Origin: Cliona cf. orientalis
Taxonomy: Eukaryota; Porifera; Demospongiae; Clionaida; Clionaidae
DNA length: 64,000 nt
Direction: 5' to 3'
Assembly: GCA_963930775.1 (NCBI GenBank)
Contig: OZ005695.1
Span: forward strand, 5,642,001 to 5,706,000
Below, piece by piece: positions 1-11,080 of this stretch (the first letter of the stretch is position 1; the number at the start of each line of letters is the position of its first letter). The notes below the pieces were generated by a model. It made no database searches and was not told where the DNA came from. It saw only the letters and a list, made by a program, of their open reading frames with translations. The position numbers and the translations under genes are program-made.

Positions 1-830
1 GCTCCCCTTGCAAGACTTGAGAATGTGAGAAGTCATAGTCAGAATCTACTACCTCCGTGATGACCATTCGGACAACATCTTCTCACGAATCGAGCTGCTT
101 GACTGAAGGCCACTGAATGTACATGTAAGTCCACATTTGTTGCTTGGTTTTGTATAGCCCATCTAAGAAGTAGCTAGTGCCATGGATGGCTCTCACAGAG
201 ATCGCCTATTGCAGCCTCTAATGCTCAAAGGCTAGAGATACGTATAGCCTCTTATGTCGCAGGATCAATTCGGGTCCATGAGCGTCACATTTTGTTGGTC
301 AATGTAGCAACGCCTATCAACAGTGCCTACTCAATGCATAATACATGCTTTCTGCTCATGTGCATAATTATTATATGAACTGATAAAATCGTTGAAAGGC
401 CTGGTTCTAAATAATGCTCGTGACATCTATAGCACTAGACTGTTTGGCTGCTAGCTATCCGGATCCACTGACTGAAATTTTAAGCCCTATAAACCAATTC
501 AGAATATAAGATAGATATATTAACTATTACAACAAAGTATTGGTACATGTAATTGAAACTCATATCTTCCTAGGTCTGGGGTGCAGAGGGAGTGTTTTTT
601 TTGTGGCTAACATCACTGGGACTAAACAGTATTTCCACTATTCCTAAATTTTAACCATGCACATAGAAGTAGATCTACATGTACAGATTGTGCAATTGTT
701 GCATTCGGGGTACATGCTCTACAGAGTTGTAATACATGTACATGATATGATAATATTATGAGGATTAAAGAAATATTTTATAGCATTAAATGACTGCAGT
801 GTTAATCAATTTTAGGGTTGTCATGTAATG
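1..830. other. Non-coding, no gene recognised
   Basis: AT-rich sequence with several TACATGTA words. I see no exon, RNA gene or clear element. Confidence 0.5.
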
Positions 831-839
831 TATGCTTAT

Positions 840-1295
840 TCATTTCTTGGGGGGGGGGGGGGGGTGGGGAGTCACTCGCCCCCCCCCCCTTGAGAGTAGC
901 CACCATCCATACATGCAATACATGCACAAGTAAAAGATTTAAACAGTGAAAGTATCCAAAGTGGCAGTTTTGCTCATTTTTAAGCCATAAATTAGCTGAA
1001 GCTTCGCGCATGTGCGGTAGGAGACACATCCCAAACATTTGACTTGAAATAGAGGGGAACCAGTGGATATTACTGACAGATTTTCCCCATCCGAGTGCCA
1101 GAAGCGACCAGAAACAGTCTCAGACATTGAAACATTACAAAATTTTCCCAGACCCCCTAATATAATTAAGTTAATGAGCACAACATCATTCTTCACGGAT
1201 GGAAAAACATACTATAGTCTTTGCCCCCCCTTAACTTTGGAATTGTCGCGTTTGCCCCCCCCCCCCCCCCTGACAAAAATCCTAAAATATAATGA
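840..1295. repeat. Repeat with G and C homopolymer runs
   Basis: Contains (G)18 near 849, (C)9 near 880 and (C)15 near 1256, with GAAATAGAGGGGAACCAGTG between. A second copy is at 37703-38180 and a partial one at 27230-27420. Reading through the runs creates spurious Pro/Gly-rich frames. Confidence 0.8.
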
Positions 1296-1773
1296 AACCC
1301 TGATATCCAATATTAGTGAATTGTACTTAAGCTATATGTGTACAAATCTGACCTCTTTGGTCCGGAAATAGAGCTTGCTGGCCAACTGATATTTGTGTTC
1401 CAGATAAATAGTGTTGTCGTGATGAGCTTTGGTACGTTTCTCCAGGCAGTTGTCGAAAGATTCCACCATTACCTAAGATGGTAATTGCATGGAACTTGGT
1501 AATTAAGACTTCAAATATAAATCAATGTCAGATTCGATCGGTTAATCTGGAAATTTTAAAATTTTCACCAATTTCATCGTTAGACAACCTTTATGTTATA
1601 CTGCATTGTTGAAAATTCATTACATGGAATATTTTAGCAAATTTTTATTCAGTGAAAATTTTCAGCTGTAAAGTATCGACAATAGGGATGGTACCGATGT
1701 TACATATAGAAAGTATCTCAAGAACTGGAAATTTTCAGAATTTCTGATCTAGACCATCATGCTTATGAGTGAT

Positions 1774-1975
1774 TACCGTATAGCCGGAAATATTGGCGGG
1801 AATTAAATTTGGCGGTTGAACCCAAATCGCTAATGTAAGAATATTGGCGGATTTAAATTTGGCGGTTCGGTACGGGATTGCCATACATATATACGCGAGT
1901 AGGAAATCTTTGCAATTTTAATTTGGCAGTTGTAATACAGACCACCAAACCGCCAAATTTTCCGGCTATACGGTA
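1774..1975. mobile_element. MITE family B (TA-CCGTATAGCCGG)
   Basis: The terminal inverted repeats (TIRs) are TACCGTATAGCCGGAAA and its complement. The body repeats the word AAATTTGGCGGTT several times in both orientations. 202 bp. Confidence 0.85.
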
Positions 1976-2124
1976 TACACTTAGAAAGTCTATCGCTATG
2001 TATAGAAATGATTGTTTATATACAGAACCTGAAGGTAATAAAAATCGTGTTTTCTCCTTACTCCTTGCATCATCCTTCCACAAGATCAACTATCATGAAA
2101 TGAACTCCAGGATATAACTATAGC

Positions 2125-2300
2125 TACCGTAGTTAATCGAATACAACGTATGATCCAATCTAACGTAAGAAATTAGCATTTTACGAATTCTCATAACAAG
2201 TATATGTATGGAGTGATTGACGACCTTTACCAGAAAAGCGCGCGTTTTTCAAAATTGAAATTATTTTTTTTCCATACGTAGTATTAGATTAAGTACGGTA
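2125..2300. mobile_element. MITE family G (CCGTAGTTAATCGAA)
   Basis: It starts TACCGTAGTTAATCGAATAC and ends TAGATTAAGTACGGTA. It contains GACGACCTTTACCAGAAAA. 176 bp. Confidence 0.85.
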
Positions 2301-3148
2301 GTTAAAAATTAAAAATTTGGTACAGGGTGCACACTTATTTCCTGTCGCTACTCAAGTGATGTCAAAGAGTACAAGGTTGTAGCTACTCAGTTATAGCCCA
2401 GGCTATAAAAATTGCCTTGGGTGTCTTATATCCTTGGTCACAAGTTCAGTAGCCTAGCTGAGTGTTTTTTTAACCTCAGTGAGACACCAAACTGGACTTT
2501 AGAGTTTGCACTAGTCGTAGGAAGTTGATATCACTACTGGGAATGAGAGTTAATCTCGTGGGGGCTTTGTAATGGTATAACTCGATGCCACACCAACATT
2601 GTGAGCCATTTTTCATATCCTTCAGTTCAGTTTCAGAAGCAATTGTGCAAAAGCCCAGTAATTTTCATTCTTTATCAAGAAGTTTTCATAATTATACGGC
2701 TCATGAAAATAATTCATGGAGCAGTGCATACATGAGAACATAATTTTTACACAGATATGCAGAATGGGTTGAAACTAAAGATTTAATTGACATGAGAAAA
2801 TTTTGATTCATGCCTTAGAGTTAAAGTATTTCCCATATGTTTGTGCAGGGAAGCCATGCATTTGTAACATTTTCAGTCACAGTGTATATTATTTAGACAT
2901 TATGATTTGGAGTATCAGTTTCGCTTGAACAGGCTACTATTGATTTCATCGCCCAATTTTGTGCAGCAGCTATTCAAGAGCAGCGTTTATTGATATTCCA
3001 GAGAGGGGTGCTCCCATGATGTCAATTCTCCACTATAGATCAAATCCCATGATAGCAATTCTTGGGTGATCAATTCTTGTGAAGTCAACTTGTCACGAGG
3101 TCAGTTCGCATACAATCAAACTTAATTAACCCTCGGCGCATGCGCGAG

Positions 3149-3290
3149 GTTAACTGACTATGTTGTTCGTAGGTATCCGGAACCTCCGAAGTACAATTAC
3201 AGATTCCTCAAGGATTGGTACAATCTGATGAGGAGGATGAATTGTATGAGGAGGTGGAGGATACTGAAGAACAACATAGTCAGTTCCCCA
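3149..3290 (+). repeat. Acidic coding-like segment, half of an inverted duplication
   Basis: It reads EVQLQIPQGLVQSDEEDELY then EEVEDTEEQHSQ. The reverse complement of 3193-3290 recurs at 3627-3722. The first 30 bases (3149-3180) are a further inverted copy of the end. The unit looks like a coding exon copied into a fold-back; its origin is unknown. Confidence 0.4.
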
Positions 3291-3626
3291 CCCTTAATCT
3301 TAACCCAACCCACTGACTATTTGATCTTCGGTATCTACACCAATTTTTTTTTACAGATTGGAAGTGGACAGCCAAAATGAAATTCTCAAATACTATATAC
3401 TAAATTGAAAAGTTATACTAATCAGCTATTAGTATTATTGTGATTCAAGATATTTATAATTATTGATTATCAGAATAAACATATTGGTCTCATCACAGTC
3501 AAAAGGCGGGAGAAGGAAGGGTACATCAAGCTTTTATATCGGTGAATGAGGTCATTATTACGTAATCATTTATACTTTGAACTCTGCTGTCTGAGTGTAG
3601 GCATACAAGGCATATACCACATTGTT

Positions 3627-3722
3627 AACTGACTATGTTGTTCTTCGGTATCCTCCACCTCCTCATACAATTCATCCTCCTCATCAGATTGTACCAATCC
3701 TTGAGGAATCTGTAATTATCCC
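3627..3722 (-). repeat. Inverted copy of the acidic segment at 3193-3290
   Basis: Near-identical over about 95 bases to 3193-3290 on the other strand, with the only visible change near GGTATCC. About 340 bp lie between the arms. It is followed on the right by the inner part of a GTAGGGATGGCA-type repeat. Confidence 0.6.
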
Positions 3723-4330
3723 TACAAATCTTGTTTGTGTATTTTTTGGCACTGCCATCCCTACTTCATCCTTCAATTTTATTCAATTGTTTTTTTATGG
3801 TTGTTACTGTTCTTTATTGCCCTCAGGGTAGTTCATGATTGTCATTAATTTTCATCAATGCCACCTAGTAGCTGATTAATCTTGTGGGGACAGAAGAGGC
3901 TGGGCATGAGACTATACATATACCATGGTGACCTGATACTATGGTTTGCCTATTCATTGTTAATGCATGGCACAAGCTACAACTTCAAAAAGTTTTTCTG
4001 GACATAGCTACATCCAACTGTGATCCCACAATAATATAATATTAAAGGGAAGCAGATATACCACTGATTCAGCACGTTTGTGCGATCCTAGCCTTTGAAT
4101 CAGGCAGCTGTGGTACCCTGAACACACTGTGAGTTCAAACTTGAATACTCCTGTAAGTGCAAATCCCAGACAGTCTTTTGATAGCTAGCTAGGACGTCTT
4201 CTTTTGCATCATACACTATTGAACATGCATCGGTGGGATTCTCGAGACAGCTCAGCGTTTAGACTGACCTGCAAATGAAGCCACGCTCCTCGTTATCTCA
4301 ATCCTGAAGCTGGCAGACCGGCCACGAAAC

Positions 4331-4496
4331 GGATCTCCTATAAAGAACGGACAAGGCCATGTGCGTGAGGGGTCAGGGGTTGGGTTTCGGGTAAGATTGT
4401 TTGTCAGGGTTAGTCTCAAGGGTTAGTCTCCAGGGTTGGTTTCGAGGGTTTGTCTATGTTTGAACTTTGGCCTTGTCCGTTCTTTATAGGAGATCC
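4331..4496. mobile_element. Short element with perfect 28-bp inverted repeats
   Basis: GGATCTCCTATAAAGAACGG plus ACAAGGCC, exactly mirrored at the right. The centre has repeated GGGTTNGT words. A right half recurs at about 15303-15366. Confidence 0.85.
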
Positions 4497-4539
4497 CCCA
4501 GTAAGTTTACTTTTGTAGTAGCCACCATAATCGACAGTT

Positions 4540-5080
4540 CACTGAGCTGATCAGCTGAGTGCTCGAGCCGCAGAGGTACTACTAGCTAGAGGTCCGGGCA
4601 CTGAGCTGGATGCGCCGGTGCACGTGCGCCACTGATATCGGTCACATGACTTCACCATGGCAACACCGTATGAGCATGTGCATTATATGACAAAATGGCT
4701 AATCAGACACACCCACTCGCAAAATGCGTTGTAGATACCCACAATTAAATCGCTGTCCTGATAACACAAAACGAGCGTGCCACAGACGTGCGCGCTCCAA
4801 AATGAGTGGATTTATACTCTAACCAAGGTGAGCGATGAAGGTAGCCTTGAGTTAGCCCAGGAAAACAGAAAGAAAGAATTAGAAATGGCTATTTTTTTTA
4901 CACCTGGTTCTGACGTGTACAATTGTTTTGATGAATGATCTTGGTCTTGTTAGATGCACAATTTGCTGGAGATTCTAATTTTGACACTTAAATTTCATAA
5001 AGAAACCTGTTTTGAGATACTTGAATATTTGTAATGTATTATATTATATATGGAATATCCGTGCCATCCCTACTTATAGT
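4540..5080. repeat. Right half of the composite AGTAGGGATGGC element
   Basis: Similar to 8600-9350 (GTCACATGACTTCACCATGG, then the ATGAATGATCTTGGTCTTGT tract) and ending GTGCCATCCCTACTTATAG. The matching inner left part lies at 3640-3840. Confidence 0.7.
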
Positions 5081-5501
5081 CTACCGACTCTATGATATTA
5101 TAATGAATGAGGTATCTGGCTGGTAGTGTGGTAACAGGCAGCCTGATGAACAGACACATAGTATGTCGATCGACAAATGCTGATCTTGAATTAATCTTTG
5201 GAGCATAATAACTTGCTCACGGCCTCTTTGCTCACTAAAATATTCACCCTATAAACTATAAACCACTTCCTGGTTTACATGCATTCAGGCAGTCATCATA
5301 TTAAATCTATGTGTAACGGAATTTGTTGTTCATTCCGTATATTGAGGCATCTCCTGTAGTATCAAAAGGAGAAGTGATGGATTCAAGCTCTACCTCTAAG
5401 GAAAATTAATGTTCAAAGGTGAGCATACCATGTACATGCATACAGTGGGCTGCTTATCATGAGACTACAGTATAACATGGTCAGTATTATGTACAATGTA
5501 C

Positions 5502-5643
5502 CACAACTGCCAGCACTTCCTGTTGTTGAATCTGGTGTGGGTAGCAAGGGAGCTCTATGTATCTTGTTAGCTGGTGGGCCTTGGTTGACTTGAAGAGGGA
5601 TAGGAGAGGATGTAGGAAGTGGGCGTCTTAAGCCTACAGTAAC
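5502..5643 (-). CDS. GPS2: GPS2-like fourth exon (Pro/Ser-rich)
   Basis: About 142 bases after a tatttcag acceptor. It encodes VTVGLRRPLPTSSPIPLQVN then QGPPANKIHRAPLLPTPDST and TGSAGSCG. The donor (gtacat at 5501) is weak, so the right border of the exon is uncertain. Membership in the same gene is inferred from strand and composition. Confidence 0.45.
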
Positions 5644-8600
5644 CTGAAATAAAATAGTTAGCCAGATATGATTCAAATAAGGTACCTTAAGGATAGGTTA
5701 CAGAAAAATTGCAATTTGGCTACCCTTCACATTTTGCTGGTAATGTGCGCAGCTTCCACGGTTACAGCTGCCATAGCAGCAGCTGCAACACTCCTTTTGA
5801 CATGATATGTACATGTACTTGATTTTTCATATACATATAGAGTAAGAGATTGATCTTCAGATGACAGCAATGCTTGGACGCTCTATAGCTAGCGGGCGCT
5901 ACAGAGTGGAGTTCCAGCCATAGGACTCCTTGACTAGCCTTCTATGTCAGGTTTTATAGACCTTACTCCAACAATGTGCTAAAAATTTCCGAAACTTCCG
6001 GACAGAGACGATCCTAGCACAATGGGATTTACTTAGAATCCCTGCCACTTGGGTGTGGTTTATTTGCATTACAGTCACTGACGTTGAGCGATGTCGTGGT
6101 CTAGGACATTTCATGTTCTCCAGCCTATTTCAAAATTTCAGCCAATTGTTGGAATAAGGTTTATTAAATTTGACGTAGGAGGTTAATCAAGGAGTCTTAC
6201 GGTTGGGACTCCACGTGGATAGAGAGGTCCAGCCAAGGTCTGTGAACCCAACCCCCACATACTCCTTCGAGCGATCCGAAAGCAGACACTTTCGTCCGAG
6301 GTGTGATAAAATCGGATGTCGCCCTTGGGGGGGGGGGGGGGGGGATAATGGTACATACCATTATCCACCCTCACCCCCCCCCCCCCCCCCCCCCCCAAAG
6401 CTCTGGCACAATAGCCAGCTCAGTACCTCAGTGACAAATATATTGTCAATGATAATCGATAACCGGCAGCTCCTACCAACAATAAACTTACTGGTCTCTA
6501 AAATTCGCTCCTTAAATGGCGTTTTCTCATAGCCACTAGGCCTTCTTTGTCAGTCAGCTATCCTCAAAAATATGTTGTGGCTATAAAAATTTGTGCGCGC
6601 TTGACCTAGCACCTCCCTCTTTCAAATCCTGGATGTGCCACTACTGACTACCATGCATAAAAACATGGCTGCATCCATTAGAAAATGATAGTTAGAAGAG
6701 AGCTCTACGTTGTAATATTGAGGATGGTTACTCTTTAAAGGTAACTTGCATAGGGGCCCCTTTGATCAGGTAGACAATCCCAAGGTTTGAAACAATGTTA
6801 TAATATAGTAGAACCTCCATACTACGGACACCACTGGGACCCTACCAAACTGTCCTTACTATAGAGGTGTTCTTTGTTTGGAGGTCGCTGCCAAGTATGT
6901 GTAGAACTATGTAAGCCTAGCTAGTCTTATGCTACATTGTATGTTCAACATAAAAGAAAGCGATCATGCACCATTTATAATCAAAACCACACCCACTCAA
7001 TAGCGATTACACATGTGTATTCCAGGACGGCTACATACATGTATGGGCACATAATATTTGAATACATTTTAGATGTTAACAAGTCACTTGCTTAGAACTG
7101 TCGTTTTGAGTATATTATATTTTCTCTCGAGCCATTTCAGTGTGGCCTCACTGCACTGAGCGCCAGTGGTACATGTAGCTTTGATGCACTTTGTCACTTT
7201 AGCTATGTTCTAACACATAGTCAGAAGCATACTTTTTATGAGACCCTCAGGCCCTTAGTAGCACCCTCAGGACACCACAACTTTGGGCCTTCAGCTCTCT
7301 AAATCGCCTATACAATGTATGTAGATACCTTGAACTTGGCCTCTAGTTACTACTTAGATGCTCTTTAGCCATGCACTAGTGCATGACCTTCATGTACATA
7401 CAGTCCAACCTCGATTATCCGAACCCCTTTGGCCAAGGGGAATCTCGAACTGTTTGGATAAGCAAGGAGTTCGGATAACGATGACCACGCCCAAGCCACA
7501 CCCATGAAGTCGATCATGCATGTAAAAACGTACATATGACAGACTTATCGGGCATTTTGACGATTTTAATCTCATCCTCGATTGATAGAACACTTACCTT
7601 GCATTTCTTTTACTTCTTTGAGTGTCAGAACTAGATTTTAATAGCAGCGCAGCAGCTGGTTCTTGCTTGGCAACTACGCGATGTACATGTAGGTTTACTG
7701 CACATGCGCAATTAGGTCACGTGGTCACAATGTGTACTGTGACCCTGCCTTTTTTTTGGATCTCGAGTTCGGATAATTGAGATTGGACTGTATATATGCA
7801 GTAGTTATGTTTTATACATGATGATGCATTTACCTGGCCAATCCTAGGATCATGATGTAACACTGCATCACTCATGGTCTTGTCCAATTCTCTAGTACAT
7901 ACATGTGTGCATGAAAAAGTTCACAAAGTAAAGTTCTACAATCCTAGAGGAAATTTCCCATTGCCTATACCATATACACCTATTTATATGCACTAAAGTG
8001 TCTAGCCTTACATGTACATGTACGTGTATTACAAGTATACAAACAATTGAATAAAATTGAAGAATCAAGTAGGGATGGCAGATCAAAAAATACACAAACA
8101 AGAGATAATCGTATCTATGATACATCCCTATGCTTGCTTTTCTCGACTATTATGCACCTATTAATGTTGATGTGTTTGTTGAGTGCGGTATGTGGGAGAT
8201 ATTCAGGTTGTTCCCTACTTGTCATAATGGTTCAAATTTATCAGTTTTGATTCAATCGCATTATTACTGATTATTTTTGTACCCCTCAAAAAGCAAGTGT
8301 AGGGATGTATAGTAGATACGATTATCTCTTGTTTGCATACTTTTTGATCCTGCCATCCCTACTTCATTCTTCAATTTTATTCAATTGTTTTATACTTATT
8401 TCTGTTCTTTTTTTATTGCACTTAGTGTAGTTTATCAATGCCATCTTATCACAACTTCTGTCCAGTGTAATTATAAGTGGAAGCTTAATGGGAGGTGTCA
8501 AAATTCGTAGCCACGCCCCTCATTAACTTGTGTTCATATGCCTATAATAGTATTATTTAGGCGGCCCATCAGCTTAGGGAGAAAACTGAGTTCTAAGTTT

Positions 8601-11045
8601 TATTGTTAGCAGCAGCTAGCTCAGTACCGGGCATAATTTTATGATCTGTACGTTTAATACTGCTTCTCGAGCCACTTGTCGGAGCCTTCGTATGATAGTA
8701 TGATATCTATGATCGATCCAGCGTAGCACTAGCACTGCACGCGCTAGCGAATAGCTCGCCCATGCCTAGCGCCTTACCACTCCTTGAGCCTTGCACCTTC
8801 ATATCCATGATCAATCCAGTGCACCGCTGCACACGCTAGTAGCTAGCTAGCTCGCGATCGCCTAGGGCATGGCCAGGCGCTGTCACATGACTTCACCATA
8901 ACAACACATTCCGAGCATGCGTATTATATCACAAAATGGCGGCGTATCAGACCCACACAATCATTAACGCGCCGGACGCACCCACTATTACGTAACTGTT
9001 GAGAAAACACTAAACTAGCGTGCCACTGCACTGTGCGCTACAAAATAGAATGGATTTATATGAGAAGTAAGGTGAGAGGTCCAGACAGTCTTGAGTTAGC
9101 CCTGGAAATGAGAAAGAAAGAAGAAAGAAAGAATGAGAAATGACCATTTTTTTGAACATCTGGTTCTGGCATGTACATGCACATGTACATGTACAATTGA
9201 TTTGATGAATGATCTTGGTCTCGTTAGATAGATAATTTGCTGGTGATTCTGATTTTCACACTTACAAATTTCACAAAACTACTTATTTTGAGATATTTGA
9301 GTATTTGTAATGTATTACATATATGGCATATCCGGGCCATCCCTACTTAGACTCTATGATACATAATACTATGTACATGTACATACATGTAGATAACCTT
9401 AAGTTTTAACTTACACTTTCTGCTCTTCTGCTTCAAGTTTTTTTCGTTCATCTTCCTCATGAAGTACCATTTTGAGTTGCTGAAATAGTCGGTGTTTTTC
9501 TTCACGTAATGATTCAAGCCGTTTAATGTGAGCCTCAATCTGAAGAAATATACATCTAGAGCTCTCTCGAGCACAAAACAAATGGCGCGTTGGATGGCAT
9601 TAGCTACACAAGCAGGCAATGACAATACAATTTATTGTGCCAGTTGTGTAGCACGCTATGTCCAACTGCTCAGAGCAACAATCCTGGCAGACCACAAAAT
9701 AATGGTCGGACATTCAGTCTACCTTGAATGAGGTGACTATAAGTAATGAACACCATTGGTGCCAAACCCTCGGCGCTGTGAGATTCATAGTAGCTATAGT
9801 GACGTACAATACTGGGTAGGGAAACTCTCAGTCTTCGACTGCACTCACTGCAGATCTATGCAGTCACATAATACCCAACACTCTCTAGAACTTCGAGCCA
9901 AATATGGCAAAGATACTGGCACCAAGTGGCAGACCTGGACATGAGCGATTCTTCTCAACATTGTTCACCATGCCATCTTAAGAATGGATGGAAGTAAACT
10001 CTACTGAAGGGATCAGGGGCTGTCAGAAGTTCAGTGGTGTTATTACAGTTAAAACTAGAGCTCTCTAGAGCCCAAAACCCTTCAAGTGGCACGTTGCATG
10101 GCATTTGTTGCACGTACAAGCTGGCACATGAATGATAACTACATTGATATGAGTGCCCACATGCATGCTTCTCAAACTCAAGTCAGTGAGGGACGGTGTC
10201 GTACCAGTTTGGAGGTGGAGTATAAAGGCCTTATCTCATCTCTGGTCTAGTGACTAGACTAGGCTGTATTCTGTGTAGGCTCACTTTTGTGCTTTTCTGG
10301 TGCTATCCGTGACTAGCCTCAATGCAATCTCATCTGCTGATTCTCAGTGATATCGATGCTATTGCTCATTCTCTTGCTTTCCTTAGGCCAGTGGAATAAA
10401 CTGGAAGTCACACATACACACACACACAGATTTCTGCCATGGAACAATATTTAAGACACTGCTTGCAGACTGGAGGCATAATCAAATCACAAAATACAAT
10501 AGCTAACTCTGCACAGAAAGTGTTGCATGTGAATTGGGTGGTAGAGAACCAAAGGTACCCTCCGGGCCAAGGGCCTGGGTACAAGGCTACAAGCACATTC
10601 ATATTAGTACTATTAAACGTCCTTACCAGCTGCTGGGCAGCCTTTCAAGTGAAAAAACAGCTGGCTAGAGAGTGCAGTACAATGTATACGGTAGCATAAC
10701 TTGCGTGTAAATAGAGACAAGTGCATTGGGTGTGGCTTGAAGTCAAGAAGCTTCGCTGACTATTGGCAGGCAGGCAGTAGCTTTACAGGAGTTGTAGCTG
10801 GAACTACTTAGTTTGTACCTTGAAAGAAGTCTACTATTGTTCATTCTGTCCATCGAAAAGCTGCCAAGATGCGTGGAAGGATGGTCCTATGGTGGAAGGT
10901 AGCGGTCCTGAGCAAATGTCGCCAGAACTGGAGAACAAAGCGTTTTCAGCGAAATCCACACAATACATGGCTTTGAAACGCCATAAGGAATCATATAACA
11001 CAAGCTTGAGACTCGCAAACGAAGTATGTAGCAGTTACAGAGTTA

Positions 11046-11080
<35 letters not shown>

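Noticed and set aside
6183..6532. Gly/Pro-rich ORFs on both strands
   Set aside because: They read through G and C homopolymer runs.
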